41,017 nt of DNA from Lentibacillus lipolyticus. GTDB taxonomy: Bacteria > Bacillota > Bacilli > Bacillales > Amphibacillaceae. Location: NCBI GenBank assembly GCA_004145795.1, contig SEIO01000001.1, forward strand, positions 317,154-358,170, given 5' to 3'. Positions 15,417 to 23,804 of this stretch are shown here, in pieces (positions within the stretch are counted from its first letter, which is position 1; every line of letters begins with the position of its first letter). The position numbers and the translations under genes were made by a program. The notes below the pieces were generated by a model. It was given only the letters and a program-made list of their open reading frames with translations, made no database searches and was not told where the DNA came from.

Positions 15417-15458
15417 ACCTCCTTGTACCCAATATATTGTGTACCAGGAGGTTTTTTT
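15417..15458. promoter_or_regulatory. Palindrome covering the spore protein ribosome binding site
   Basis: On the plus strand ACCTCCT-GTAC (15417-15428) pairs with GTAC-AGGAGGT (15441-15452), and three further pairs (CAA/TTG) extend the stem to a TATA loop. The only mismatches are 15424/15445 and 15429/15440. Read on the minus strand, the AGGAGGT used by the spore protein gene is the 3' arm of the hairpin. Read on the plus strand, the same hairpin is followed directly by TTTTTTTAA, the layout of an intrinsic terminator for rightward transcription. Confidence 0.75.
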
Positions 15459-15493
15459 AAAACTGGTAGTTATTGTAAATTAGCACTTGGGCT

Positions 15494-16696
15494 TTAAAAT
15501 AAATCATTAAACTTCTCTTCCGCCCCTGCTTTACCGGTTAATGTGACAACTTCGATACCGCTGACAGCTTCCTCAATCAGCCCAGAAAAATCAGTTTGTG
15601 CCTCAAACTCGTTAACCTTTTCTCGAGAAGGTCTTGTTTTTGGTGACTTTGGAACAAAAATCGTACAGCAGTCTTCATATGGCCGGATAGAAATATCGTA
15701 CGTATCAATCTTCCTTGAAATTTTGACGATATCATCTTTATCCATCGCAACCAACGGCCGTAAAATTGGGTAATTTGTTACCTCATTAATGGTATTCATA
15801 CTCTCCATTGTCTGACTTGCCACTTGTCCAAGACTTTCGCCAGTGGTCATTGACAAAATCGATTCGTTTTTACAGATCCGTTCACTGATGCGCATCATCA
15901 TCCGGCGCATAATGGTCATTGCGTAATTGTCTGGCATTTCACGAAAAATATGCTGCTGCACTTTCGTAAACGGGACAATGTGAACTTTTACCTTATTCCC
16001 ATAGTTCGTTAATTTTTCTGCCAAATCCAGCACCTTTTGCTTGGCACGTTCACTTGTAAAAGGCGGAGAGTGAAAATGGACCGCTTCCACCTCTACACCG
16101 CGTTTCATCGCTAGAAATCCTGCTACTGGACTGTCGATGCCCCCTGATAAAAGAAGCAGTGTTTTTCCGGATGAGCCGACTGGAAGACCGCCCAGTCCAG
16201 GAATGACGCTTGAAGTTATATAAGTTGCTTCCTTCCGAATTTCCACTTTTATTTCCATATCGGGATTATGAACATCGACCGTATAACCAATTGTACTGCT
16301 TAATAGATGAGCCCCAAGCACTTGGTTCATCTGCTGCGACCGTATCGGAAAGTTTTTGTCAATTCGCTTCACAGAAACCTTAAATGTACGGGCACCTTGC
16401 TCGTTTTGTAACGCCCATAGTGCCGCCGCTTTTATTTCTTCCTCCTCATTCCGGACTTTAATGGCCAGACTTAGGCTTTGAATCCCAAATATATTCTTGC
16501 ACTTGTCCATAATAACTTCCGGGTCGTGCCCATTCAACAGGACAAACATTCTCCCTTGCGTCCGTTTTATCGTTACATTTGGAAATTCTTGCAGCTGCTG
16601 TCTTAGATTGTTCTGCAGCTGAAGAATAAAACTTTTTCTATTTTTTCCCTTTAACGCCATTTCGCCATAGCGAATTAATATGTGATCGTATTGCAT
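15494..16696 (-). CDS. thiI: tRNA 4-thiouridine synthetase ThiI
   Basis: This enzyme adenylates and thiolates U8 of tRNAs; in some bacteria it also serves thiamine synthesis. The 400 residues consist of an N-terminal ferredoxin-like region, a THUMP domain (about 60-165) and a PP-loop ATPase domain with LLLLSGGIDSPVAGF. The C-terminal rhodanese domain of E. coli ThiI is absent, as is usual in Bacillus, where NifZ supplies sulfur directly. The ATG at 16696 has only a modest GGAG about 10 nt upstream. The gene starts 6 bp after nifZ ends, a clear functional operon. Confidence 0.95.
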   Translation of the reverse strand: MQYDHILIRYGEMALKGKNRKSFILQLQNNLRQQLQEFPNVTIKRTQGRMFVLLNGHDPEVIMDKCKNIFGIQSLSLAIKVRNEEEEIKAAALWALQNEQGARTFKVSVKRIDKNFPIRSQQMNQVLGAHLLSSTIGYTVDVHNPDMEIKVEIRKEATYITSSVIPGLGGLPVGSSGKTLLLLSGGIDSPVAGFLAMKRGVEVEAVHFHSPPFTSERAKQKVLDLAEKLTNYGNKVKVHIVPFTKVQQHIFREMPDNYAMTIMRRMMMRISERICKNESILSMTTGESLGQVASQTMESMNTINEVTNYPILRPLVAMDKDDIVKISRKIDTYDISIRPYEDCCTIFVPKSPKTRPSREKVNEFEAQTDFSGLIEEAVSGIEVVTLTGKAGAEEKFNDLF

Positions 16697-16702
16697 AAGT
16701 AT

Positions 16703-17842
16703 CTACTCCATTACTGCTTTTAGTCGATTGATGGCTTCTTCCAGTTCGCGCAAGAAAGTATGAATATCATTTTCTGTGCTGTCATATGCCAAACTGATTC
16801 GCAACGCTGATGCAGACCGGTCTCTGCCATGTCCGCATGCTGCTAATATCTTACTCTCATCCGTCTGTTTGGATGAACAGGCTGACTTTGTTGAGATATA
16901 AATTTCCTTTTCCCCAAGCATATGGATCAATACTTCCGGCTTTAATCCTGGCACAGAGATATTCATAATATGCGGTGCTGCCTGCTCCGGCGTATTGATA
17001 AAAACTCCGTCCATCATGCTGAGTTTTTCCCTGATTATTGTCTGCAGATGATACATATGCCTGATTCCATCTGTTTCCCGCTCTTTCGTTAAGCGTAATG
17101 CTTTAACCAACGACACAGCACCTGCTAAATTTTCAGTTCCCGATCGTAATGACCTTTCTTGCCCGCCACCATGAAAAAGCGGGAACAGTGTCGTGCCTTT
17201 TTTCACATAAAGAAGCCCCGTTCCTTTTAATCCATGCAACTTGTGACCAGAAATGGTACACAAATCAATTCCACTGTCAGAAAGCTTCAATGGTACCTTT
17301 CCCATTCCCTGCACATTATCAACATGGAAAAATAATTTCGGGTACTGACTGGCAATTTCGCCGATCTCCTCAACAGGTTGTATGGATCCAAGCTCATTAT
17401 TGACGTGGATGATACTGATAAAAATCGTATCATCCGTTATTGCTTGCTTTAATTCATCAATAGATACGACGCCGGTCTCATTTACCGGTAAATACGTGAC
17501 TGTAAAACCTAGCTGTTCCAGACCTTGAAACGCTTCAAGAACAGAAGGGTGCTCCACTTGTGTCGTGATAATATGGTTACCCCGCTTCTGGTGTTCCAGT
17601 GCTATTCCTTTGATGGCAAGATTATTGCCCTCTGTACCACCAGCTGTAAAAACAATTTCATCAGTCTGTACTTGCAAGAGCTGTGCCGCTTGCTCCTTTG
17701 ACCGCTGCAGTAACTTTTCCGCCTCCCCACCAAGCTGATGTATACTGGATGGGTTGGCGAAAAATCGTTCCGACGCCTGATAAAAACTGTTTAAAACTGC
17801 TGAGTCAGGTTTTGTTGTTGCACTGTTATCCAAATAAATCAT
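16703..17842 (-). CDS. nifZ: Cysteine desulfurase NifZ (ThiI partner)
   Basis: This PLP enzyme removes sulfur from cysteine and hands it on as a persulfide. It has 379 residues of the NifS/IscS class V aminotransferase family. The PLP lysine is K201 in SGHKLHG, and the active-site Cys is C322 in KSACSSKQ. In B. subtilis the gene next to thiI (nifZ/ytbJ) encodes the dedicated sulfur donor for 4-thiouridine in tRNA; the same gene pair here supports that role. Of two ATGs (17848 and 17842), I prefer 17842 because AAGGAG lies 8 nt before it and only 2 nt before the other. The upstream gap (17843-17942) shows no clear promoter or terminator. Confidence 0.93.
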   Translation of the reverse strand: MIYLDNSATTKPDSAVLNSFYQASERFFANPSSIHQLGGEAEKLLQRSKEQAAQLLQVQTDEIVFTAGGTEGNNLAIKGIALEHQKRGNHIITTQVEHPSVLEAFQGLEQLGFTVTYLPVNETGVVSIDELKQAITDDTIFISIIHVNNELGSIQPVEEIGEIASQYPKLFFHVDNVQGMGKVPLKLSDSGIDLCTISGHKLHGLKGTGLLYVKKGTTLFPLFHGGGQERSLRSGTENLAGAVSLVKALRLTKERETDGIRHMYHLQTIIREKLSMMDGVFINTPEQAAPHIMNISVPGLKPEVLIHMLGEKEIYISTKSACSSKQTDESKILAACGHGRDRSASALRISLAYDSTENDIHTFLRELEEAINRLKAVME

Positions 17843-17942
17843 GCGCATAACTCCTTGTCGTTATTTCTAGGCTGATAATGGCATGGCCACCAAAATAAGT
17901 AAGGCTGACCCACTCTGCACGAAGCATCAGCAGGATCCGGCC

Positions 17943-19640
17943 TTAGTTGACAACTTTCTGCTCCTGAAATGCTTCTATCCGTTTCAGTGAACCCGGCTCC
18001 ACTTCTTCGACTGCCTTCGCTGCCTGCTCAAGAGCCCGTTCATAATTATATGAGCGGAACAGCTGCTCCGCTTCAGCCAGTTTAGCAGCCAGGGACGTGT
18101 CTTGGCTTCGGTAACGGTTGGCATATTGGATAACTTGCTCTGTCAAATGAGCCTGATCAAGCATCGTATCCGTCTCTTCGGTTACCTCGTCGACGGCTGT
18201 TTTTGCATCCGACAGCACCTGCTGTACCTCAGCAATATCGAGTGGCTGTTTCTCAAGTGTTTCAAACACCCGACCATTTTTTTGGGTGGCAACTTCCATT
18301 TTGTTCCAAATGTGATTTGGAACCCCAGGTATATTACTTTTCTTCAATTTTCGTTTCACATTATACAATTCATCTTTCATTTCCGCCAGCCTTGCCCTGG
18401 CTTCTGTCTCATCTTTTCGCAGATTTTGAATGCGTTCTTTGAATACTTCGTGCTTCTCCTGAAGTGTATCAAGCTCTTGAAATCCTTGTTCCAGTTCGCT
18501 CCGCAATTCCGAGTGTGCCATCTCATCTTTTTCCAGTCCATGTGTCATTTCTTCCAACTGATTTCGGAGCTGAGCAATGGCCTTGTCCAAGTACAGATAT
18601 TTCTCCATATCACTATCCTCAACATAATAACTCTGCTTCAATATTTCCATTTCTTCTTTTGTCATATTAAAATTATCTTCTAATGATTGCAGTTGATCCC
18701 GATAATTCGTTATTTTTGTTTCGACGTAATTCTTCGCAAGCGCTTCTTTTTCAAGAAGCTGATACATTTCCTCAATTCGTTCCTCTATCTCCGGAATGAG
18801 ATCTTTCGCCTGTGACGCATCCCCTTCTTGCAATGTCTTCATGCAGTTAACTAGACGGCGCTGGTAATCATGCACTTCCTTCTCAAAACCAAGATGTTCA
18901 ATCCGGTAGCCGTCTTGTTTCATTTCTCGCAGGCCTTTAAAAAGTTCATCAAGCTGTTCCGGCAGGTCATTCTTGCATGCTTTAAGAATGGAAGGGAACG
19001 CCTCCACTTCTGTTTGAAGGGCATCAAGCTTCTGTTTAACATCTCCAGCCAATTCTCTCGCCTCTGAATAATTGCCGGATTCCACAAGTTCTTGGTACCG
19101 GCCCAACTCCTCTTCCAGTTCGTCAATTTCAACCTCAAACCGTACGTCCGCTTTTCCAAACGCAAAGCGGTTATGAGCTACGTATTTCCGAAGCTCTTTC
19201 AAATCAGGTCCGATTTTTTCCACTTCTATGCGGGCGGACTCTTCGGAACTTATCAGCTGTTCAAGTTCCTCCAGCATCGTTTCTATGTCTTTTTCAATTC
19301 GCTTCAGGGTCTGTTCTGCATACCGTAATGTCTTTTTGGCAGTGGAGAACCGATACCTGTCTGCCGCTTCTTCCGCATCAAATAAGTATTCTTCAATGTC
19401 GGGTAGCTCTTTGGCGATAATCTGCTCCCAACAGTCTTTCCATGATTCGAACTTATCCTGTGTTTCACCCGATAAGTTCAGCTGCTTAATCCGGCCCAAT
19501 TCTGATGCAACATTCCGGTTCATAATATCCATTTTCCACCCTTCAAGGCGATCGACGACATCATAAACACGTTTGCGCATAATCAATCCAATAATAATAA
19601 GTGCAATAACAGCCAATATAATTCCAATTACATATGCCAT
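17943..19640 (-). CDS. ezrA: Septation ring formation regulator EzrA
   Basis: This membrane-anchored protein binds FtsZ, prevents extra Z-rings near the poles and links FtsZ to cell-wall enzymes. Its 565 residues match the family (about 562). Residues 2-20 form a single N-terminal membrane segment (AYVIGIILAVIALIIIGLI) followed by basic residues. The rest is a long acidic coiled-coil region built of spectrin-like repeats. The QNGRVFETLEKQPLDIAEV segment near residue 460 falls in the conserved C-terminal patch needed for Z-ring localisation. The ATG at 19640 has AGGAGG 6 nt upstream. The 169-bp gap up to refZ (19641-19809) is AT-rich, and I found no clear promoter pair in it. Confidence 0.95.
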   Translation of the reverse strand: MAYVIGIILAVIALIIIGLIMRKRVYDVVDRLEGWKMDIMNRNVASELGRIKQLNLSGETQDKFESWKDCWEQIIAKELPDIEEYLFDAEEAADRYRFSTAKKTLRYAEQTLKRIEKDIETMLEELEQLISSEESARIEVEKIGPDLKELRKYVAHNRFAFGKADVRFEVEIDELEEELGRYQELVESGNYSEARELAGDVKQKLDALQTEVEAFPSILKACKNDLPEQLDELFKGLREMKQDGYRIEHLGFEKEVHDYQRRLVNCMKTLQEGDASQAKDLIPEIEERIEEMYQLLEKEALAKNYVETKITNYRDQLQSLEDNFNMTKEEMEILKQSYYVEDSDMEKYLYLDKAIAQLRNQLEEMTHGLEKDEMAHSELRSELEQGFQELDTLQEKHEVFKERIQNLRKDETEARARLAEMKDELYNVKRKLKKSNIPGVPNHIWNKMEVATQKNGRVFETLEKQPLDIAEVQQVLSDAKTAVDEVTEETDTMLDQAHLTEQVIQYANRYRSQDTSLAAKLAEAEQLFRSYNYERALEQAAKAVEEVEPGSLKRIEAFQEQKVVN

Positions 19641-19809
19641 AAAATGCCTCCTGAACGTATTCCAAAATGAAGAGGTTTTTCATTAGTGAACTATTTTAAA
19701 ACGAATGTATGTATTAATCTTATGATACCATGTTATTGGCATTTTTGGCTAAAAAAAATCAAATAAATGTACGTTTCGACACTTTTTGTACCATGTCCAT
19801 ATCAACCAT

Positions 19810-20433
19810 TTACTTCACCCCATGGAAATTTTCCCAAACAACAAAGTCAAGCCACTTTTCTACAGTGTGCGTATAATTTTTCACAAACTGATCATGTGAA
19901 AAATCTCCGACGACCATGTCCTTCCATTCATGCTGCATAACATAAGGTGTTGTCAGCATACCTTTCAACTGCATAAGAAAAAACTGTTTTCCTTGTTGCC
20001 TTTTGGTTTGGTCCGGAAATATTTGATAGAACGCATGGCTAACTAAATAATTTTCCTTAGCTAGGTAAGTGACCGTCACTTCTCGGACAAAAACCGAATC
20101 AAGGGAAAGTTCACGATGAATAAAACATGATAATTGATAGTTATCTTGTTTGTACTGTATAATGACTTTGATAATTTTTTTCAATTTTTCAAGTGGTGTC
20201 AGGGATTCATTTTCCTGCAAACACCTTTCAATGGTTTCAAGGTAGGCTTCATAATATTGTGTAACAGCATATTCCAAGAGCCCCTGCTTGCTTTTGAAAT
20301 AGTAGCTGATGAGGGACACATTGACAGCGGCTTTCGACGCAATATCCCTTACAGACGTTCCATGGAAACCGTTCTGGAAAAATAACGAGGATGCTGCATC
20401 AATAACTCGTTGTTTCGTTGGGTTCTTTTTCAT
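19810..20433 (-). CDS. refZ: TetR-family regulator RefZ
   Basis: RefZ (YttP) of B. subtilis binds motifs around the origin and affects FtsZ positioning and chromosome capture during sporulation. This 207-residue protein has the same length and position, beside ezrA. The N-terminal TetR helix-turn-helix spans about residues 10-55 (KQRVIDAASSLFFQNGF - TSVRDIASKAAVNVSLISYYF). The ligand/dimer domain is rich in aromatic residues. The ATG at 20433 has AAGGAG about 10 nt upstream. An 8-bp perfect dyad (20495-20520) sits in the intergenic region between it and the divergent sulfoxide reductase gene, and is a candidate operator. Confidence 0.88.
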   Translation of the reverse strand: MKKNPTKQRVIDAASSLFFQNGFHGTSVRDIASKAAVNVSLISYYFKSKQGLLEYAVTQYYEAYLETIERCLQENESLTPLEKLKKIIKVIIQYKQDNYQLSCFIHRELSLDSVFVREVTVTYLAKENYLVSHAFYQIFPDQTKRQQGKQFFLMQLKGMLTTPYVMQHEWKDMVVGDFSHDQFVKNYTHTVEKWLDFVVWENFHGVK

Positions 20434-20494
20434 GCATACTCAACTCCTTATCTACTTCTTACGACGAAAAAAGCAAGAATCCTCCTATTATCGC

Positions 20495-20520
20495 TCGACA
20501 AATATCACAACTTTTGTCGA
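20495..20520. promoter_or_regulatory. Candidate operator dyad between refZ and the fRMsr gene
   Basis: TCGACAAA (20495-20502) and TTTGTCGA (20513-20520) form a perfect inverted repeat with a 10-bp spacer. The right half overlaps the -35 (TTGTCG, 20514-20519) of the rightward gene. A dyad of this size between divergent genes, one of which encodes a TetR regulator, suggests autoregulation; the binding protein is unknown. Confidence 0.5.
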
Positions 20521-20541
20521 ATGGATGACTATATTTATAAA
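20514..20541 (+). promoter_or_regulatory. Probable promoter of the fRMsr gene
   Basis: TTGTCG (20514-20519) and TATAAA (20536-20541) are 16 bp apart, and the -10 ends 17 bp before the chosen ATG. This leaves a very short 5' leader. Confidence 0.5.
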
Positions 20542-20558
20542 AAGAAAGGAAAATGATG

Positions 20559-21044
20559 ATGTTTCAAGCAACTGCCTATTCTGGCGACAAAACGAAAGAT
20601 TACGAACTGCTGATAAAACAACTACAAGCGTTATCTGAGGAAGAAACGGACCCGATTGCCATTCTATCGAATGCATCAGCGTTATTAAACCAATTTCTTG
20701 ATGATGTGAACTGGGTTGGCTTCTATTTATGGAAGGACGATGAGTTAGTGCTAGGGCCATTCCAAGGTCTTCCGGCGTGCATCCGGATTGCATACGGAAA
20801 AGGCGTCTGTGGCACCGCAATTAAGGAGAAGGCAACCCAAAGAGTTCCCGACGTTTCGGAGTTCCCCGGTCATATCGCCTGTGACAGTGCAAGCAGATCT
20901 GAGATTGTTGTGCCCTTGTTCATAGACGGACAGATTTTCGGTGTCCTGGATATTGATAGTCCGAATACAGACCGCTTTGATGAAACAGATCAAATCTATT
21001 TGGAGAAATTCGCAGAGGTATTGAAGCAATTCATCAGTAGGTAA
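20559..21044 (+). CDS. Free methionine-(R)-sulfoxide reductase, GAF domain
   Basis: This enzyme reduces free L-methionine-(R)-sulfoxide; the family is fRMsr (YtsP in B. subtilis, YebR in E. coli). The 161 residues form one GAF domain. All three conserved cysteines are present: C74 in LPACIRIAYG, C84 in GKGVCGTA and C108 in FPGHIACD, together with the following SRSEIVVPL. Three consecutive ATG codons begin at 20553; I chose the third (20559), which is 8 nt from AAAGGA. It is a single-gene transcript ended by a strong terminator at 21056-21090. Older annotation of this family as a signalling GAF protein is less precise. Confidence 0.9.
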   Translation: MFQATAYSGDKTKDYELLIKQLQALSEEETDPIAILSNASALLNQFLDDVNWVGFYLWKDDELVLGPFQGLPACIRIAYGKGVCGTAIKEKATQRVPDVSEFPGHIACDSASRSEIVVPLFIDGQIFGVLDIDSPNTDRFDETDQIYLEKFAEVLKQFISR

Positions 21045-21055
21045 ATCATTGACAC

Positions 21056-21090
21056 AAAAGCCGGCCGTATCGACAATGAGGCCGGCTTTT
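21056..21090 (+). terminator. Intrinsic terminator of the fRMsr gene
   Basis: AAAAGCCGGCC (21056-21066) pairs perfectly with GGCCGGCTTTT (21080-21090) around a 13-nt loop. The 3' arm ends in TTTT. Confidence 0.88.
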
Positions 21091-21112
21091 ATGATTTATT
21101 CAGAAACTATCA

Positions 21113-21141
21113 TTGACTTCCTGTTTCATAGCTTATATACT
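21113..21141 (+). promoter_or_regulatory. Strong sigma-A promoter of rpsD
   Basis: TTGACT (21113-21118) and TATACT (21136-21141) are separated by exactly 17 bp, close to consensus. Transcription should start near 21148, which leaves a leader of about 190 nt before the rpsD ATG. Confidence 0.8.
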
Positions 21142-21147
21142 GATGGT

Positions 21148-21339
21148 TGTGTAAAATAAAAAGTAGCCTATGTGAACCGGCATTGCCCCCATTTTGTTCC
21201 TCTTTAAACATTTATACGAAGAGGTGTATTGTGTAACTCTCTGCTGCTGGAGCGAAGATACATGAAAACGAAATGGACAGTGATCAGGGACACGGTCGTT
21301 TATTTTATGCAAAATAACGAATAAAGGAGGAAATGTCCT
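21148..21339 (+). promoter_or_regulatory. rpsD 5' leader, candidate S4-binding autoregulatory region
   Basis: In Bacillus, ribosomal protein S4 represses its own synthesis by binding a structured rpsD leader. This unusually long leader contains at least one hairpin, CCTCTT (21199-21204) against AAGAGG (21219-21224). It ends with the ribosome binding site AAAGGAGG at 21323-21330. I did not derive the full S4-binding fold, so the role rests on family knowledge, the promoter position and leader length. Confidence 0.5.
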
Positions 21340-21942
21340 ATGGCACGATTTACCGGATCAGACTGGAAAAAATCACGCCGCCTCGGCATTTCATTAACCG
21401 GAACCGGCAAGGAACTCGATAAACGCCCTTACGCTCCGGGACAGCATGGACCTAATCAGCGCAAAAAAATGTCTGAATATGGCATGCAGCTACAAGAAAA
21501 ACAAAAATTGCGCTTTATGTATGGGCTGAACGAACGTCAATTCCGCAGCCTGTTCGCAGAAGCCGGCAAAATGAAAGGTGTTCATGGCGAGAACTTCATG
21601 CTGTTGCTTGAATCCCGCTTGGACAACATCGTTTATCGCCTTGGCCTGGCACGTACACGCCGTCAGGCACGCCAGCTCGTGAACCATGGCCACGTAACGG
21701 TTGATGGCGGTCGCGTTGATATTCCATCCTACCGCTTGAAGCCTGGTCAAGTTATCGGATTGCGTGAACGTTCCCAAAACCTTGACATCATTCAGGAAGC
21801 AATCGAGGTAAACAACTTCGTACCGGAATACCTGACCTTTGATGAAGATAAAAAAGAAGGAACCTACTCACGTTACCCGGAACGTTCCGAACTGCCAGCT
21901 GAAATTAACGAAGCGCTTATCGTTGAATTCTACTCTCGTTAA
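21340..21942 (+). CDS. rpsD: 30S ribosomal protein S4
   Basis: This is a primary 16S rRNA-binding protein of the small subunit. Its 200 residues match the Bacillus form. The N-terminal part lacks the zinc-binding cysteines that some bacterial S4 proteins have. The S4 RNA-binding domain spans about 92-155 ([28 protein letters not shown]). The ATG at 21340 follows a strong AAAGGAGG. As in B. subtilis it is a single-gene unit outside the ribosomal protein clusters, convergent with tyrS. Codon choice (CGC/CGT, GGC) is more biased than in neighbours, as expected of a highly expressed gene. Confidence 0.98.
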   Translation: MARFTGSDWKKSRRLGISLTGTGKELDKRPYAPGQHGPNQRKKMSEYGMQLQEKQKLRFMYGLNERQFRSLFAEAGKMKGVHGENFMLLLESRLDNIVYRLGLARTRRQARQLVNHGHVTVDGGRVDIPSYRLKPGQVIGLRERSQNLDIIQEAIEVNNFVPEYLTFDEDKKEGTYSRYPERSELPAEINEALIVEFYSR

Positions 21943-21963
21943 TTTCCAAGTACCATTGATAAT

Positions 21964-22003
21964 AACCCTGAAGGCCTTAATCATGAGGTTTTCAGGGTTT
22001 TTT
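21964..22003 (+). terminator. Intrinsic terminator of rpsD
   Basis: AACCCTGAA (21964-21972) pairs with TTCAGGGTT (21991-21999), with a further short inner pairing, and a run of T continues to 22003. Confidence 0.85.
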
Positions 22004-22018
22004 CATTGCTCAAAAAAT

Positions 22019-22053
22019 AAAAAAAGGTGTCATGCATTATAAACACATGACAC
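22019..22053 (-). terminator. Intrinsic terminator of tyrS
   Basis: On the minus strand GTGTCATG and CATGACAC (22046-22053 and 22027-22034 on the plus strand) form a perfect 8-bp stem followed by a long T-rich tract. It lies 35 bp after the tyrS stop. Confidence 0.85.
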
Positions 22054-22088
22054 TAATTTATTTTGCTTTCCTCCTCGACGCCCTTCTG

Positions 22089-23360
22089 CTAGTGGAAGCG
22101 CACCAAAAAGTATTTCTTTTTCCCACGGCGGATGATGGTAAATTGGTCATCAATGCGATCAGCCTTATTTACCACGTATTGCAAATCCTGCTGGCGTTCA
22201 CCGTTAATATAAATCGCGCCGTTCTTGATATCTTCCCGTGCTTGGCGTTTGGATGATGAGATCGACGCATGAACAAGCAGGTCAATCAGGCCGATTTCTT
22301 CCTTGGACGCTTCATAGGTTGGCACATCTTTAAAGCCTTGTTCAATGTCATCGGCGGATAAATCTTTCAAATCACCACTGAACAGTGAGTCAGTTATTTT
22401 TTGCGCCTGCCGCAAGTCCTCCTCGCTATGAACCATCATCGTCATTTCTTCCGCCAGCCGCTTCTGGGCGAACCGTTTTTCCGGGTGGTTATCAAGTTCA
22501 TGCTGCAGTTCGGCGAGTTCATCTTCCTCTAGGAACGTAAAGTAACGTAAAAACTTCATGACATCACGGTCATCCGTATTAATCCAAAACTGGTAAAATT
22601 CATATGGGGTTGTTTTTTCCGGATCAAGCCAAATCGCTCCGCCTGCCGTCTTGCCAAACTTGCTGCCATCTGCTTTCGTTATCAGCGGGACGGTTAAACC
22701 AAATACATTCACCTCATCCTCCTCATTTTCACGGGAGCGACGGATGAGTTCCATGCCAGCTGTAATATTGCCCCACTGGTCACTGCCGCCTATTTGCAGG
22801 GTACAGTTTTCCTGTTCGTACAGCTTCATAAAGTCAAGTGACTGCAGGATCATGTAGCTGAATTCTGTGTAGGAAATACCCTGTTCGATCCGGGCCGACA
22901 CAGATTCTTTGCCCAGCATATAATTGACCCCAAAGTGTTTGCCGGCATCACGGAGAAAATCAATAACCGTCATGCTGCCGAGCCAATCATGATTATTCCG
23001 GGCACGGGCCGCGTTGGATCCACTGTCAAAATCAAGCAGTCTGCCCAGCTGCTGTTTAATTTTTTCACTGTAGTCATGAACAACAGATGCTTCATTCAAC
23101 GAACGTTCTGCGGACCGGCCGCTTGGGTCACCAATCATGCCTGTCCCGCCCCCAATCAGGGCAATCGGCTTGTGGCCAGCCCGCTGGAAACGCTTCAGCA
23201 TGATAATCGGCAGCAAATGACCGATATGCAGGCTGTCGGCTGTCGGGTCAAAGCCACAATATAGTGTTACCTGGTTCTCCCTTAAATGTTGCTCAAGTCC
23301 TTCTTGGTCTGTCGTCTGTTGAATCAGACCTCGCTTTTCAAGATCTTGTAAAATGTCCAT
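22089..23360 (-). CDS. tyrS: Tyrosyl-tRNA synthetase
   Basis: This class I synthetase charges tRNA-Tyr. Its 423 residues match the B. subtilis enzyme (422). The HIGH motif is HIGH in DSLHIGHLLP near residue 45, and the KMSKS-like loop is KFGKT near 230. A C-terminal S4-like RNA-binding domain covers about 355-423 (SSSKRQAREDIKNGAIYINGE). I took the ATG at 23360, 8 nt after a GGAG; in-frame ATG and GTG codons at 23366 and 23369 are too close to that site. Expression is controlled by the T-box leader at 23407-23677. Confidence 0.97.
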   Translation of the reverse strand: MDILQDLEKRGLIQQTTDQEGLEQHLRENQVTLYCGFDPTADSLHIGHLLPIIMLKRFQRAGHKPIALIGGGTGMIGDPSGRSAERSLNEASVVHDYSEKIKQQLGRLLDFDSGSNAARARNNHDWLGSMTVIDFLRDAGKHFGVNYMLGKESVSARIEQGISYTEFSYMILQSLDFMKLYEQENCTLQIGGSDQWGNITAGMELIRRSRENEEDEVNVFGLTVPLITKADGSKFGKTAGGAIWLDPEKTTPYEFYQFWINTDDRDVMKFLRYFTFLEEDELAELQHELDNHPEKRFAQKRLAEEMTMMVHSEEDLRQAQKITDSLFSGDLKDLSADDIEQGFKDVPTYEASKEEIGLIDLLVHASISSSKRQAREDIKNGAIYINGERQQDLQYVVNKADRIDDQFTIIRRGKKKYFLVRFH

Positions 23361-23406
23361 TCCCATCACTCCAATTTTGTCATTTTATCATCATGTTGCT
23401 GCAAAT

Positions 23407-23677
23407 AAAAAAACGCCCCTTGCCAAAGCTAAGGGACGAGTTATGTACTCGCGGTACCACCCTTGTTGCACATCGTTTTGTGCCACTCCAGGTTTTATAA
23501 CGATGGGACCACCCCACCGTCTTCTCCCGGTATTCATTGTCCAGCTCGGGACGGAAAGTTTCACGGAAAGAAGAAAGCTCCAGATTGTAATTCGCCTGCA
23601 AATATGCACTGACTTCCACCACCCATCAGCTCTCTGGTAACAGGGATTTGCACAGCTACTCCGATCCTTCAACGCAT
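23407..23677 (-). promoter_or_regulatory. Tyrosine T-box riboswitch upstream of tyrS
   Basis: On the minus strand the conserved T-box GGGTGGTACCGCG (23450-23462) is present. Its UGGU part pairs with the acceptor end of an uncharged tRNA with A at the discriminator position, which fits tRNA-Tyr. Stem I shows the conserved AGAGAGCTGATGGG-TGGTGGAA segment (about 23611-23634), and a UAC tyrosine codon (23587-23589) lies in the expected specifier position. The terminator stem is CGTCCCTT (23431-23438) against AAGGGGCG (23414-23421), followed by TTTTTTT (23407-23413). Uncharged tRNA-Tyr should favour the antiterminator and so tyrS transcription. Confidence 0.95.
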
Positions 23678-23768
23678 ATGTTATACCATTATTCTCTATT
23701 CATAGCATATCTGTAACACAAATGCAATATTCAAACTTGAATTTTTTATGCAACTTGTTCTGCCACTA

Positions 23769-23777
23769 TGCTATAAT
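23769..23777 (+). promoter_or_regulatory. Extended -10 promoter of the class A PBP gene
   Basis: TG-C-TATAAT (23769-23777) is an extended -10 box with no good -35. Transcription would start near 23784, about 20 nt before the GTG start, so this also excludes longer upstream starts. Confidence 0.55.
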
Positions 23778-23804
23778 AGGCTTGATTCAGGGGAGGTTTT
23801 TACT

